64,000 bases of DNA from Patescibacteria group bacterium (GCA_022709545.1 JAKLIP010000001.1:62001-126000); one strand, 5' to 3'; numbered from the stretch's first letter, positions 27,219 to 37,370 are shown. Translations and numbers: made by a program. The notes: generated by a model not told the origin, from the sequence alone.

Positions 27219-27292
27219 GCCAGGGTAGCTCAGTTGGTTAGAGCGTGGGACTCATAAGCCCAAGGTCGAGAGTTCAACTCTCTCCCCTGGTA
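27219..27292 (+). tRNA. tRNA with CAU anticodon (elongator Met, or Ile2)
   Basis: Acceptor GCCAGGG pairs with CCCTGGT (G1-U72), T-arm GAGAG/CTCTC, anticodon loop CTCATAA. It has a normal elongator-type D stem (GCTC/GAGC). Sequence alone does not separate tRNA-Met from lysidine-modified tRNA-Ile. Confidence 0.88.
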
Positions 27293-27369
27293 CGAGAATA
27301 AATTGTGATAGAATTTAAGAATGGGAAAGGGGTCTGGAAAACGTGACTTTTCTTTCCCGGTGTGGAAGT

Positions 27370-27390
27370 ATTGAAACCGCAAGGTTTCAA
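27370..27390 (+). other. Small hairpin between tRNA genes
   Basis: TTGAAACC and GGTTTCAA are separated by GCAA. The hairpin may be a processing site between the CAU tRNA and tRNA-Asp. Confidence 0.35.
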
Positions 27391-27409
27391 TGAGGAACAA
27401 AGTGACGAC

Positions 27410-27483
27410 GGGGGCGTAGCTCAGTTGGTTAGAGCGACTGCCTGTCACGCAGTAGGTCACCGGTTCGAGCCCGGCCGTCCCCG
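27410..27483 (+). tRNA. tRNA-Asp(GUC)
   Basis: Acceptor GGGGGCG (27410-27416) pairs with CGTCCCC (27476-27482) with one G-U, discriminator G. Anticodon loop CTGTCAC holds GTC. CCA is not encoded. Confidence 0.93.
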
Positions 27484-27488
27484 CAAGT

Positions 27489-27512
27489 AAAAGGCTTAAT
27501 TGAGCCTTTTTT
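27489..27512 (+). terminator. Terminator of the tRNA cluster
   Basis: AAAAGGCT and AGCCTTTT around a TAATTG loop, followed by Ts, 6 nt after tRNA-Asp. Confidence 0.8.
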
Positions 27513-27549
27513 ATATTTAATTTTGAATAAAAAAATATAGAAAAAATAC

Positions 27550-27578
27550 TTGCAATAATACCTAAAAAGAATTATAAT
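27550..27578 (+). promoter_or_regulatory. Promoter upstream of the 124-aa membrane protein and gyrB
   Basis: TTGCAA (27550-27555) and TATAAT (27573-27578) with 17-nt spacing, 35 nt before the start codon at 27613. Confidence 0.7.
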
Positions 27579-27612
27579 AAGGTAGTGGAATTTGCCCTAA
27601 AAAAACAAAAAA

Positions 27613-27987
27613 ATGACATTAAAATCATATCTTTGGGGGATAAGATTTGGTACAGTTTTATCTTTTATAGCGTGGGTCATGGTTATTTTATATATCAATC
27701 CTGAAAAATCAGGATTTGCAGGACACCTTCTTTTTTATGCGAGCACATTTCTTTTTTTTGCTGGAGTGCTCATTTTATTTTTTACTTGGATGAAAAGAAG
27801 AATTGGAGGTGACGATGAAGTTGCATTTATATATTTAGGAACAAGCTTCAGACAAGGAATCTTAATAGCACTTCTGTTAATTGGGCTATTAATTTTGCAA
27901 CAGCACAGAATGCTTTTATGGTGGAATGGTTTACTTATGGTAGCAGGAATATTTTTAATGGAATTATATTTTTTAACACGCAGGTGA
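27613..27987 (+). CDS. Hypothetical four-helix membrane protein (124 aa)
   Basis: No known family recognised. About four hydrophobic helices are seen (10-30, 37-60, 81-98, 102-120), with a charged central loop KRRIGGDDEVAF between helices 2 and 3. The protein is small and has no signal peptide. It lies between a consensus promoter and gyrB (55-bp gap), so the two may share a transcript. Hydrophobicity and the upstream promoter support a real gene. Confidence 0.65.
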   Translation: MTLKSYLWGIRFGTVLSFIAWVMVILYINPEKSGFAGHLLFYASTFLFFAGVLILFFTWMKRRIGGDDEVAFIYLGTSFRQGILIALLLIGLLILQQHRMLLWWNGLLMVAGIFLMELYFLTRR

Positions 27988-28042
27988 TTTTATTTATTAA
28001 TAAATTAAGTTATTAAATTGCTAATAGAATAAATATTTTAAA

Positions 28043-30064
28043 ATGAAAAAAGAGGAAAATAGGAAAAAAAATGAATATGGTGCAAAATCCATCCAAGTTT
28101 TGGAAGGGCTAGATCCTGTGCGTAAGCGCCCCGGAATGTATATAGGAGGAACTTCTACGGAAGGTCTGCATCATTTAATTTGGGAAGTGGTCAATAACTC
28201 AATTGATGAAGCCATGGCTGGATATTGCGATAATATCAGCATAAAATTATTGCCTGACAATATAATTGAGATTACTGACAATGGACGCGGCATTCCGGTG
28301 GAAATACATCCACAAACAAAAAAATCTACACTCGAAACAGTTCTAACGATTCTGCATGCCGGCGGAAAATTCGGTGGAGATGGATATAAAGTTTCCGGAG
28401 GACTTCATGGTGTTGGAGTTTCTGTCGTAAATGCCCTTTCTGTCTGGACAAAGGCCGAAGTTCATCTTAATGGAAAAATTTGGACCCAAGAATATAAGCG
28501 AGGCGTACCCTTGTATAAAGTGAAGGCTACAGGAAAATCTGATAAAACAGGAACAATAATTTCTTTCCAAGCTGACCCGCAGATATTTCCTGAGATAAAA
28601 TATAGTTGGACAAAGATTTTAGACTATGTTAGACAACAGGCCTATCTTACCAAAGGAGTAAAGATTATAGTCGAAGATAGGCGGGAAGTATTAAGCAAAG
28701 AAGATGAATATAAAGTTTTAAAACATGGATTTTACTTTGATGGTGGAATAATTTCTTTTGTTAAATTTTTAAATCGCGGAAAAGAAATAAAAAACGAGTT
28801 GCCTGTTTATATTGAAAAAACGGTAGATAATGTGAATGTTGAAATTTCGCTTCAATATACTGACGGTTATAAAGAGCATCTTTATTCTTTTGCTAATAAT
28901 ATATTTACCATTGAGGGCGGGATGCATGTGACAGGATTTAAAATGGCTCTTACGCGCGTGCTTAATGATTATGCTAAGAAAAACAACTTGCTTAAAGAAA
29001 AAGACGGAGCTATGACTTCTGAAGATTTGAAAGAAGGTTTGACGGCAGTTGTCAGTGTTAAGCTTCGCAATCCTCAATTTGAAGGACAGACAAAATCTAA
29101 GTTAGGAAATGCGGAAGTTCGTGGAATTGTTTCAAGTGTTACCTCGGAAGGTTTAGTTGAATTTTTAGAAAAACATCCAAACAACGCTAAGGCGATGATT
29201 GAAAAATGTATGCTGACTGTTAGGGCGCGTATAGCTGCGCGAGCAGCCAAGGATGCAGTTCTCAGGAAAGGAGCTTTAGAAGGTATGACTCTTCCGGGAA
29301 AACTGGCTGATTGCACGACTCGCGATGCGGAAAAATCAGAATTATACATAGTAGAAGGCGATAGCGCCGGAGGCAGTGCAAAACAGGGTAGGAATCGCCA
29401 ATTTCAGGCAATTCTTCCGCTTAGAGGTAAATTGGTTAATGTAGAAAAAACCAGTCTCGACAAAGTAGTTAAGTCTGATACATTGAAACCAATTATAATA
29501 GCTCTTGGAACTGGAATTGGAGAAACATTCGATATTAGCCGATTAAGATATGGAAAAATAATAATTATGGCGGATGCCGATGTTGACGGTTCGCATATCC
29601 GTGTTTTATTGCTGACATTTTTCTATAGATATTTTGAAGAACTCATAACTGGCGGGCATGTTTATATAGCTCAGCCTCCTCTTTATAGGATTCAAAAAGG
29701 AAAAGACGTTAAGTGGGTTTTTAATGATGAGGAAAAAGATAAAATTATCGAAGAATTAAAAAAGAAATCGACTGAAAAAAACATTGAAAATAAAATTACA
29801 CAATCAGATCTTGATGCAGGAGGCGGAGAAATTGAAAAAATAGCCGGAGTTACCATCCAGCGATACAAAGGTCTTGGAGAAATGAATCCGCAACAGCTAT
29901 GGGAAACAACTATGGATCCAGAACGCCGCAAAATGCTGCGAGTTGAGATAGAAGATGCACAGGAGGCTGATCGAGTTTTTGATATTCTTATGGGAACAGA
30001 TGTGGAACCGCGCAGAAGATTTATCCAGACACATGCAAAAAATGTGAAGAATTTAGATATATAA
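28043..30064 (+). CDS. gyrB: DNA gyrase subunit B
   Basis: The ATPase subunit of DNA gyrase, which introduces negative supercoils. The GHKL ATPase domain has NNSIDEAMAG (about 52-61), DNGRGIPV and GGLHGVGVSVVNALS. The transducer domain is followed by the Toprim motifs YIVEGDSAGGSAKQGRNRQFQA and IIIMADADVDGSHI. The C-terminal end RRRFIQTHAKNVKNLDI fits GyrB. At 673 aa it is slightly longer than the short bacterial type. ParE is the alternative, but gene order and motifs favour GyrB. gyrA is not in the window. Confidence 0.9.
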   Translation: MKKEENRKKNEYGAKSIQVLEGLDPVRKRPGMYIGGTSTEGLHHLIWEVVNNSIDEAMAGYCDNISIKLLPDNIIEITDNGRGIPVEIHPQTKKSTLETVLTILHAGGKFGGDGYKVSGGLHGVGVSVVNALSVWTKAEVHLNGKIWTQEYKRGVPLYKVKATGKSDKTGTIISFQADPQIFPEIKYSWTKILDYVRQQAYLTKGVKIIVEDRREVLSKEDEYKVLKHGFYFDGGIISFVKFLNRGKEIKNELPVYIEKTVDNVNVEISLQYTDGYKEHLYSFANNIFTIEGGMHVTGFKMALTRVLNDYAKKNNLLKEKDGAMTSEDLKEGLTAVVSVKLRNPQFEGQTKSKLGNAEVRGIVSSVTSEGLVEFLEKHPNNAKAMIEKCMLTVRARIAARAAKDAVLRKGALEGMTLPGKLADCTTRDAEKSELYIVEGDSAGGSAKQGRNRQFQAILPLRGKLVNVEKTSLDKVVKSDTLKPIIIALGTGIGETFDISRLRYGKIIIMADADVDGSHIRVLLLTFFYRYFEELITGGHVYIAQPPLYRIQKGKDVKWVFNDEEKDKIIEELKKKSTEKNIENKITQSDLDAGGGEIEKIAGVTIQRYKGLGEMNPQQLWETTMDPERRKMLRVEIEDAQEADRVFDILMGTDVEPRRRFIQTHAKNVKNLDI

Positions 30065-30076
30065 TAAAAAATTTTT

Positions 30077-30655
30077 ATGTTCAAAGGATTTGAACAGATA
30101 AAAGAATCTAATTCAAATTCCGAAGCTCAGCTTAATCAGGAATTTGAAAAAATTGATATTGTGGCATTGAAGTTAGCCAAAAAGTACGGGGAATATGAAT
30201 CGCTTAATTCTTTCATAGTGTATCTTGCTTCAATGGAAAAGGTTTTTACGCGTTCACGTGTTTATAGTTCTGATATTATGACCACTAAAGATGAAATTAT
30301 TAAAATGGAAATACATCTTTTTAGTGAGGATACTGGCTTGGATGAAGATATGCTCAATGGTATTAGAAATGATTTCAGCCTGGTTTATCTTACAATTTCG
30401 CAGGTTTATGCGGTTGCTGAAAAATTGATTAAGAAATTTTCCGATATTAAAGGTTGTTTAGAATTCATTACTTCTCTGCGTGATATATCTATTATATTCA
30501 TAGAAGCGCATGAAAATCATTTTACTATTAGTGAGATTCAGGACAGAATTTATAGATCGAGGATGAGAACTCTTTCGGCAGATGGAAACCCAGACCCTAT
30601 TTTGTTGGAAAGAATATATATTGAGTTTAAAAATGAACTTGGAGGAAAGTTTTAA
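30077..30655 (+). CDS. Hypothetical helical protein (192 aa)
   Basis: I do not recognise this protein. It is predicted to be helical and soluble, with acidic N-terminus (QLNQEFEKIDIVALKLAKKYGEYESL) and a C-terminal segment TISEIQDRIYRSRMRTLSADGNPDPILLERIYIEF that looks like a folded helix bundle. There are no cysteines near a metal pattern, apart from a single Cys in the KGCLEF stretch. The start is 12 bp after gyrB, so it is probably co-transcribed. Function unknown. Confidence 0.65.
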   Translation: MFKGFEQIKESNSNSEAQLNQEFEKIDIVALKLAKKYGEYESLNSFIVYLASMEKVFTRSRVYSSDIMTTKDEIIKMEIHLFSEDTGLDEDMLNGIRNDFSLVYLTISQVYAVAEKLIKKFSDIKGCLEFITSLRDISIIFIEAHENHFTISEIQDRIYRSRMRTLSADGNPDPILLERIYIEFKNELGGKF

Positions 30656-30843
30656 TCAGGTCTCAAATTTAAATTTTGGTACAAAAAAGAAACCAATATT
30701 TTCTATCTTAATATTGGAAAATGTGCTATAATTAGTTAAAGAAAAGGTCATATCTTTTTAATAATTTTTTAAACACAGAAAGTATTTTTATGTTTTATTT
30801 TCTTAGAGTAACATAAAATGATAGAATACTTTCTTAAATAAAT
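30656..30843 (+). promoter_or_regulatory. Leader with promoter and hairpins before the 229-aa membrane protein
   Basis: A hairpin CCAATATT/AATATTGG (30693-30717) may end the gyrB unit. TATAAT at 30727-30732 follows TGTGC and gives a likely start near 30740. A long imperfect hairpin (30777-30798 with 30813-30834) lies just before the start codon at 30844 and may affect its translation. Confidence 0.45.
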
Positions 30844-31533
30844 ATGAATCAAGTCCAAACATGGGGAGAAGCCATATCATTTTCTCTTATAGATTTATGG
30901 CTGAGATTTATTAATTTTGTTCCAACTCTGTTGGGGGCAGTAATTATTTTTTTACTTGGGCTGATTATAGCTTCTGTTTTAGGAAAAGTTATCGAAAGGA
31001 TTGTTATAGCAATTAAAATAGATCAAGCTTTTGAACGTATGAATATCAGTGAAAAAATAAAGGAACATGGAATAAATATTTCAATTTCATATTTTTTGGG
31101 AAAAGTTGTCCAGTGGTTTTTAATCCTCGTTTTTTTAATGGCAGCAACAGATATTTTAGGGTTAAATCAAGTTACAGGCTTTCTTAATAGCATAATTGTA
31201 TATCTGCCGAATGTAATCGTGGCTACTATAATCCTCACAATCGCTTTTCTTTTGGGTAACCTTATATATATAATAGTGCGCTCCAGCACAAAAGCAGCAG
31301 GAGTTATGAGTGCTACGCTTTTAGCCACTATAATAAAATGGTCTATTATAATTTTTGGTATATTGGCAGCATTAATTCAGCTTGGAATAGCCGTATCTTT
31401 GGTTAATACGATATTTATTGGTTTAATTGGAGCAATTTCATTGGCAGCAGGTTTAGCTTTCGGATTAGGAGGTCGCGAAGAAGCAGCGTTAATTCTCAAA
31501 AAGTTAAGAGAAGAGATTATGGATAAAAAATAA
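30844..31533 (+). CDS. Conserved TM-helix (CmpX/MscS-like) membrane protein
   Basis: About four to five membrane helices are seen (15-45, 83-110, 120-145, 160-180, 185-205). The segments LLGAVIIFLLGLIIASVLGK and GLIGAISLAAGLAFGLGGREEAALILKKL match the 'conserved TM helix' repeat proteins related to small-conductance mechanosensitive channels. The GLGGREEAA ending resembles the pore-lining helix end of MscS-type proteins, but no MscS beta-domain follows, so gating function is uncertain. The likely role is osmotic or membrane stress. Confidence 0.75.
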   Translation: MNQVQTWGEAISFSLIDLWLRFINFVPTLLGAVIIFLLGLIIASVLGKVIERIVIAIKIDQAFERMNISEKIKEHGINISISYFLGKVVQWFLILVFLMAATDILGLNQVTGFLNSIIVYLPNVIVATIILTIAFLLGNLIYIIVRSSTKAAGVMSATLLATIIKWSIIIFGILAALIQLGIAVSLVNTIFIGLIGAISLAAGLAFGLGGREEAALILKKLREEIMDKK

Positions 31534-31565
31534 ATTTTTTTAATCTTTTTAGTTAAACAAAAAAT

Positions 31566-34139
31566 ATGGACAAGTATGCAAGCATTTCTTCAAAATCGGG
31601 AATTTTAAGGGAGAAAAAATCCGGAGAAATTATTAGACAATCAATAAAAGATAGTGCTTTGAATCCAAATGGAGAAAACTGGATTGCAAAGGCGCTTTAC
31701 GCTGTAGTAATCATATCATTAATGGCTATTTTTTTTGGAGTTCCTATTTTTTTTACAGGCTTTTCTTCCCAAAGCATAGGATTTGAAAAACAAATATATT
31801 TTTATTTTTGGATTTTAGTAGCTCTTATTGCCTGGGTATCTAATGGCGTTGTCAGGGGAGAAATGAAAATAAGACGTACTCCGCTGGATATACCGATAAT
31901 AATATTTTGGTTCGCTTGTTTATTATCATCTATTTTTTCAGTTGATAAATGGCATAGCTTTTGGGGATTTTTTGGTGATCCAACTCACGGATTTATCAAT
32001 ATTACGGCTAGTATTGTTGTTTATTATATAATCCTAAGTCATTTCAGTGAACGCATCATGCGTTTTTTGTTGGGGTCATTTTTGACATCTGGTTTTATAG
32101 CTATAATTTATGAATTTTTGATTTTAACAGGCATACTTAAATTACAGAACCAAAGTTTTATTCAAGCAAATAGTTGGGCCCAATTTTTGCCAACTAATCC
32201 CATTGGATCTGTTTCTGGAACAACTGTTTATTTAAGTGTTTTATGTATTTTATTTATCACTGTTTTTTTGAAATTAAAACTGAGTGAAGGAGCAAAATGG
32301 AAAAAAAATATATTAAAATCCATCTTTTTAATAATAGTTTTAATATCACTGTACGCTCTTTTTGCTTTCTATTCCTTTGTACCATGGCCTGCAATTCTAA
32401 TCGGAGTTGGCTTTCTGCTTATATATGTACTTGCTCGTATAGTTAAAACCAGTAGTGGTTCTACCTGGTTACCAATGATCGTTTTTTTGGCAGTACTTTC
32501 TATATTTTTAATAGGAGGGGTGGAAAGTGTTTTTAAATTTAATATAGTTCCTGTAAATATCCCGGCGGAAATAAATATCTCATATAAATTATCCTGGCAG
32601 GTTGCTAAGGAAGCGATGAAAGATAATTTTTTCTTGGGTAGCGGTCCTGCAACTTATGGGTACATATTTTCCCTATATCATCCGCAAGAATTTAATCTAA
32701 GTAGTTTGAATAATATTAGTTTACATAATCTTAGATTTTATCAGGGTTCAGGAATTTTATGGGAAATAATGCCTACGTTAGGAGCTTTGGGTACTTTTTC
32801 TTTCATTCTTCTTATAATTTCTTTTTTAAGTGTTACGATTTATTTCTTAAGTAAAGATAAAGAAAGAAATAAGATATATTCTCTCGGAGCAATGGCCAGC
32901 ATGATAGTCATCATAGTTTCTTCTTTTATGATAAGGATGGAAGGAGCATTGGTAATTTTAAGCGTACTTTTAGGATCGATTACTTTAGGCATAAATCTTC
33001 TGGAAAGTGATGCAAAAGAGGACTATATAAATCTTTCTCTAAAAGCTTCCCCTAAATATGCACTAGCTTTGGCATTTGTTTTTTTGGTTGTTAGTGCAAG
33101 TGTAATTTTCTTCTTTGTTTTCCTAGGCAAGATGTATATAGCTGATATTTTTGCTGGCATTTCCGGAAGGCAGAAAAACATAACAGAGGAAGGATCAATC
33201 AGCTCTATTTCTAAAGCTATAAAGCTTTATGACAAAGAGGGTCGTTATTATACTATTGCCGGACAGCAATATATGGCACTTGCAAATAAGGAAATTTTAA
33301 AAGGAGATAATGCAAATATAGAACTTACAAGACAATATCTAGAAAATTCAATAGCTTTTGCTTTAAAGGGAAAAGAACTAATGCCAAAAGATGTGTTAGC
33401 TGTTGAAGTCCTTGCACAAGCTTACGAGAATAAAGCTTCTTATCTTGTTCAGCTTTTAGATCAAGCGATTGCAATTTATGGTGATGCCCTTGCTCTTGAA
33501 CCCCACAACCCGGACATTTATTTAAAAATTGGACAGTTAAATGCAAAAAAAGCTAGCGTAGAGGAAGATAAAAATAAAAATAAAGAGCTTATGGATAAGG
33601 CAATAGATATGTTTCAAAAGTCCATATCCGAAAAAAATGATTATGCTCCAGGATATTATTATTTATCTCTGATAAACAATCAGGCTGGGGATATTGATAA
33701 GGCGATTGAATTTGCTGAAAATGCCAGAAAAATAGACCTGCAAAATGCAGATTATGTTTTTAATCTAGCTAATTTATATAGGGAAAAAGGCGGTGATGAC
33801 AATTTAAAAACATCTGAGTATTTATATCAGCAGATTTTACAAGTTGCTCCTAATAATGCGAATACGCTTTTAGGGTTAGGTCTTCTTTACGAAAAACAAG
33901 GCAAGAATGATCAGGCGGTGGAACAATATGAAAAAGTTTTAGATGCGTTATCGCCTGAATCAACTCAGGCGAGGACGCAGGTCCAAACTTTAATAGATAA
34001 TATAAAAAACGGAGTTTCAAATGAAGTAGCAAATTCAGTAGATAATACGGTTGAAGAGGAAACGCAAAATATAACAGAAAACAATACCGTGGATGAAACA
34101 GAAAACTCAGAAGAAATTCCTGTTTTAGACAATAATTAA
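31566..34139 (+). CDS. O-antigen ligase-like membrane protein with TPR domain (857 aa)
   Basis: The N-terminal half (about 35-500) has some ten to twelve membrane helices, with a large extracytoplasmic loop containing SYKLSWQVAKEAMKDNFFLGSGPATYGYIF. This GSGP-type loop is seen in Wzy/WaaL-like O-antigen ligase or polymerase proteins. After a last helix (about 495-525) comes a helical TPR region (about 560-810; AYENKASYLVQLLDQAIAIY, LGLGLLYEKQGKNDQAVEQYEKVL) and an acidic tail. It probably transfers glycans to a surface acceptor. Typical of CPR genomes, where the exact substrate is unknown. Confidence 0.8.
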   Translation: MDKYASISSKSGILREKKSGEIIRQSIKDSALNPNGENWIAKALYAVVIISLMAIFFGVPIFFTGFSSQSIGFEKQIYFYFWILVALIAWVSNGVVRGEMKIRRTPLDIPIIIFWFACLLSSIFSVDKWHSFWGFFGDPTHGFINITASIVVYYIILSHFSERIMRFLLGSFLTSGFIAIIYEFLILTGILKLQNQSFIQANSWAQFLPTNPIGSVSGTTVYLSVLCILFITVFLKLKLSEGAKWKKNILKSIFLIIVLISLYALFAFYSFVPWPAILIGVGFLLIYVLARIVKTSSGSTWLPMIVFLAVLSIFLIGGVESVFKFNIVPVNIPAEINISYKLSWQVAKEAMKDNFFLGSGPATYGYIFSLYHPQEFNLSSLNNISLHNLRFYQGSGILWEIMPTLGALGTFSFILLIISFLSVTIYFLSKDKERNKIYSLGAMASMIVIIVSSFMIRMEGALVILSVLLGSITLGINLLESDAKEDYINLSLKASPKYALALAFVFLVVSASVIFFFVFLGKMYIADIFAGISGRQKNITEEGSISSISKAIKLYDKEGRYYTIAGQQYMALANKEILKGDNANIELTRQYLENSIAFALKGKELMPKDVLAVEVLAQAYENKASYLVQLLDQAIAIYGDALALEPHNPDIYLKIGQLNAKKASVEEDKNKNKELMDKAIDMFQKSISEKNDYAPGYYYLSLINNQAGDIDKAIEFAENARKIDLQNADYVFNLANLYREKGGDDNLKTSEYLYQQILQVAPNNANTLLGLGLLYEKQGKNDQAVEQYEKVLDALSPESTQARTQVQTLIDNIKNGVSNEVANSVDNTVEEETQNITENNTVDETENSEEIPVLDNN

Positions 34140-34180
34140 AATATCAAAAAGCCGCATAAACATATCATAAAATAAATGGG

Positions 34181-34200
34181 GCAATGCTTGTATGCATTGC
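34181..34200 (+). terminator. Hairpin after the O-antigen ligase-like gene
   Basis: GCAATGC and GCATTGC enclose a 6-nt loop, with a T-run shortly after that overlaps the next promoter's spacer. Confidence 0.45.
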
Positions 34201-34202
34201 TC

Positions 34203-34230
34203 TTGACAGTTTTTTTGTATTTGTTAAAAT
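34203..34230 (+). promoter_or_regulatory. Promoter upstream of the rRNA leader
   Basis: TTGACA (34203-34208) and TAAAAT (34225-34230) with 16-nt spacing. Strong -35 match. Transcription would begin about 420 nt before the 23S. Confidence 0.7.
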
Positions 34231-34660
34231 AGTAACACGTCTAAAATTTGTATTCTAAGATATACACATCTGAGAAAACTAATTGAAAAACGAAATAAAT
34301 ATAGCGGGTGAGTTCGGGGCCTAATTTTGTGTTTGCCTTGAAAATCCCTCGCAGCGAGTGGATTTTTTTGTTGGTCAAAATTTTAAAATTAGTGCTGAAA
34401 TAGATTAATCAGTATGGGTAAAAAAATTAAATCCCAATAAACTGATCAAAAGTTTCCGCAGTAGTTAGCAACTTAACAATTTTTTGGTCTTTCCATGTAA
34501 AACGTGTGATATATATAGTTGTGCGGGAAAATATATCAGGCGTCAGCTATAACATGGTAAGTCAATAAGTAGGTCAATAAAAAAAGTCCTCTGATTAATC
34601 AGGGGCAATCAGTAGTTAATGATAAGTAATTGTTAACTGCTAACCGTTAAAATAAAGAAA
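34231..34660 (+). other. Leader between the rRNA promoter and 23S
   Basis: No ORF is supported. An intrinsic terminator-like hairpin AAATCC-CTCGC-A-GCGAG-T-GGATTT plus T-run lies at 34342-34369, so the first 135 nt could form a short RNA or an attenuator. Another palindrome (CCTCTGATT/AATCAGGGG) is at 34590-34607. The last 40 nt pair with the sequence after the 23S. Confidence 0.55.
34342..34369 (+). terminator. Intrinsic terminator inside the rRNA leader
   Basis: A GC-rich hairpin directly followed by seven Ts. It lies downstream of the only consensus promoter before the 23S, so transcription must pass it or start again further on. Confidence 0.6.
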
Positions 34661-35151
34661 GGTTACTTAACGTATATGGTGGATGCCTTGACTGAAATAA
34701 GCGATGAAGGACGCAGCTGGCTGCGATAATCTTCGGGGAGCTGTTAAGCAAGCTTTGATCCGGAGGTCTCCGAATGGGGCAACCCTCTCACTTTTAGTGA
34801 GAATCTTTGGCTGAATTCATAAGCCAATGAAGCGCACCCTGGGAATTGAAACATCTTAGTACCAGGAGGAATATAAAACAATATGTGATTCCGTAAGTAG
34901 TGGCGAGCGAACGCGGAAAAGTCTAAACCCTGACGCAAGTCAGGGGGTTGCGAGGTAATTAGACTCGATTGATCGGGGTAAAGCATAATCTCTTAGTAAA
35001 ATCCTCTGGAAAGTGGAACCATAGCGGGTAAAAGTCCCGTATGCGAAAAGAGAATATGTTTTATGTGATTATCCTCAAGTAAGGCAGGACCAGAGAAATC
35101 CTGTCTGAATCTGGGAGTACTACTCTTCCAAGACTAAATATTATTTCAGAT

Positions 35152-35188
<37 letters not shown>

Positions 35189-35874
35189 CATCCCGGAAGG
35201 GAAGTGAAATAGAACTGAAACCATATACTAACGTAGAGTCGGAGCCGTAGCTTGCTACGGTGACGGCGTGCTTTTTGCAGAACGAGCCAACGAGTTAATT
35301 TTATGCGGCTTGCCTAAGGAGCTAACACTCCGGAGGCGTAGTGAAAGCGAGCCTGAATAGGGCGTTTGTCGCATGGATTAGACCCGAAGCCGGGCGAGCT
35401 ACATATGAGCAGGGTGAACCTTGGGTAAAACCAAGGGGAGGCCCGAACCCACGAGCCGTGCAACACTCGGGGATGACTTGTGTGTAGGGGAGAAATTCCA
35501 ATCGAGCTCGGCAATAGCTGGTTCTCTCCGAAATAGCTTGAGGGCTAGCGTCATGTAATTGCATCCAAGAGGTAGAGCTACTGGATGAGAATTCGCGGTT
35601 CGCCGTAGGGTTTTCAACCAAACTCCGAATTCTTGAGATGTTTATCATGGCAGTCAGAAATCCGGCGCTAAGGTCGGATCTCAAAAGGGAAACAGCCCAG
35701 ATCATCATCTAAGGTCCCTAAATTTATGCTAAGTGGTAAAGGAAGTGAAGTTTCTTAGACATCTAGGAGGTTGGCTCAGAAGCAGCCATCCTTCAAAGAG
35801 TGCGTAACAGCTCACTAGACCAGAGACTTCGCGCCGATAATTCAACGGGGCTAAGCATAATACCGAAGATATGG

Positions 35875-36064
35875 GATTATAGGTTTCACAGAGAAAATTT
35901 TCTTTAAAATCGTTAATGATAACAGGCAAACGTTTGTTAGGGTGGAGTGAACGGGATAGCGACACTTCATTACAAGCTAAAAACAAAAAAGCCCAGCCTG
36001 TTATCATTGACGTTAAATTTAATTCTCAACAAAATTTGTTGAGTTCTCTGTGAAATCTATAATC
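35875..36064 (+). other. Intervening sequence-like insertion in 23S helix 45
   Basis: At the position of helix 45 (between the CCGAAGAT and GGTAGGAGAGCG conserved segments) there is an extended hairpin. GATTATAG/CTATAATC and TTTCACAGAGAA/TTCTCTGTGAAA (35884-35895/36044-36055) form its base. A 17-bp helix 35911-35927/35996-36012 lies inside. There is no ORF. Helix 45 is a known site of RNase III-excised intervening sequences in Salmonella and others. Confidence 0.75.
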
Positions 36065-37052
36065 GGTAGGAGAGCGTTCTTTGTGCACTGAAGCGTAAGG
36101 GGCGACCCGTCGTGGAGCGCAAAGAAGTGAGAATGTTGGCATGAGTAACCACAATGTGAGTGAAATCCTCACACACCGCAAGTCTAAGGTTTCCTGGGCA
36201 ACGTTGATCGTCCCAGGGTTAGTCGGTCCTAAGGCGAGGCTGAAAGGCGTAGTCGATGGACAGCAGGTTAATATTCCTGCACTGCAATAATATTCGATGG
36301 AGTGACGTATTTTAGTATGTTTTGCATCTCATTGGATTGATGTAGAAATGTTGAGGGTGTTTCGCAGGCAAATCCACGAAGCATCAGCCCAAGGCATTTC
36401 TGGAAGTCCCGTTTCGGCGGGGCGAACGAAACAAAGCAAGGTACCAGGAAAAGCTTCTAAGGTTAATATTATTGTATCCGTACCGCAAACCGACACAGGT
36501 AGATGAGGCGAGTAGCCTCAGGTGAACGGGAGAACCTTCGTTAAGGAACTCGGCAAAAAAACTAGACGTAAGTTAGCGAGATGTCTTTCCGTCCCGATTT
36601 ATCGGGATGGACGCAGTGAAAGTTTTCCAAGCGACTGTTTATCAAAAACACAACTCTCTGCCAACCCGCAAGGGGAAGTATAGGGGGTGACACCTGACCA
36701 GTGCTGGAACGTTAATGGGGTTGGTGCAAGCTAATCCTTGAAGCGCCAGTGAACGTCGGCGATAACTATAATCGTCCTAAGGTAGCGAAATTCCTTGTCA
36801 GGTAAGTTCTGACCCGCATCAAAGGTGTAACGATTTGGAAACTGTCTCAACGAAGGACCCGGTGAAATCGCAATGGCAGTGAAGATGCTGCCGACCTACA
36901 GCAAGACGAAAAGACCCCGTGGAGCTTTACTACAACTTGGTATTGGATTGGAATTTTGGTTGCCTAGAATAGGTGGGAGACTTTGATATCCTGATTTCGG
37001 TCAGGATGGAGTCGACAGTGTAATACCACTCTATCAAAGTTTTAATTCTAAC

Positions 37053-37130
37053 CCTGCTCCGTTATGAGTTTCAAACCGCAATCTATAAATTTCAGCATTG
37101 CTTGTGTTTGAATCTCATATCCGGAGCGGG
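37053..37130 (+). other. Extended helix 79 in 23S
   Basis: CCTGCTCCG (37053-37061) pairs with CGGAGCGGG (37122-37130), and ATGAGTTTCAAA with TTTGAATCTCAT inside it. The E. coli helix here is far shorter. The tip is AT-rich. Confidence 0.65.
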
Positions 37131-37143
37131 AACAGTGCCTGGT

Positions 37144-37176
<33 letters not shown>

Positions 37177-37337
37177 GGCAACGGAGGCGTTTACAAAGGT
37201 TGGTTAGGTCCGGATGGAAATCGGACTGATAGCGCAAAAGTACAAACCAGCTTTACTGCAAGACTCATAAGTCAATCAGTTACGAAAGTAGAATTTAGTG
37301 AACCGACTGTCGCATGTAGATGCGCAGAAGATCATCA

Positions 37338-37370
<33 letters not shown>

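Noticed and set aside
35729-36007. Minus-strand ORF across the 23S helix 45 insertion (possible homing endonuclease)
   Set aside because: It lies antisense to rRNA, has no LAGLIDADG or HNH motif and no start signal. The insertion is explained by base pairing.
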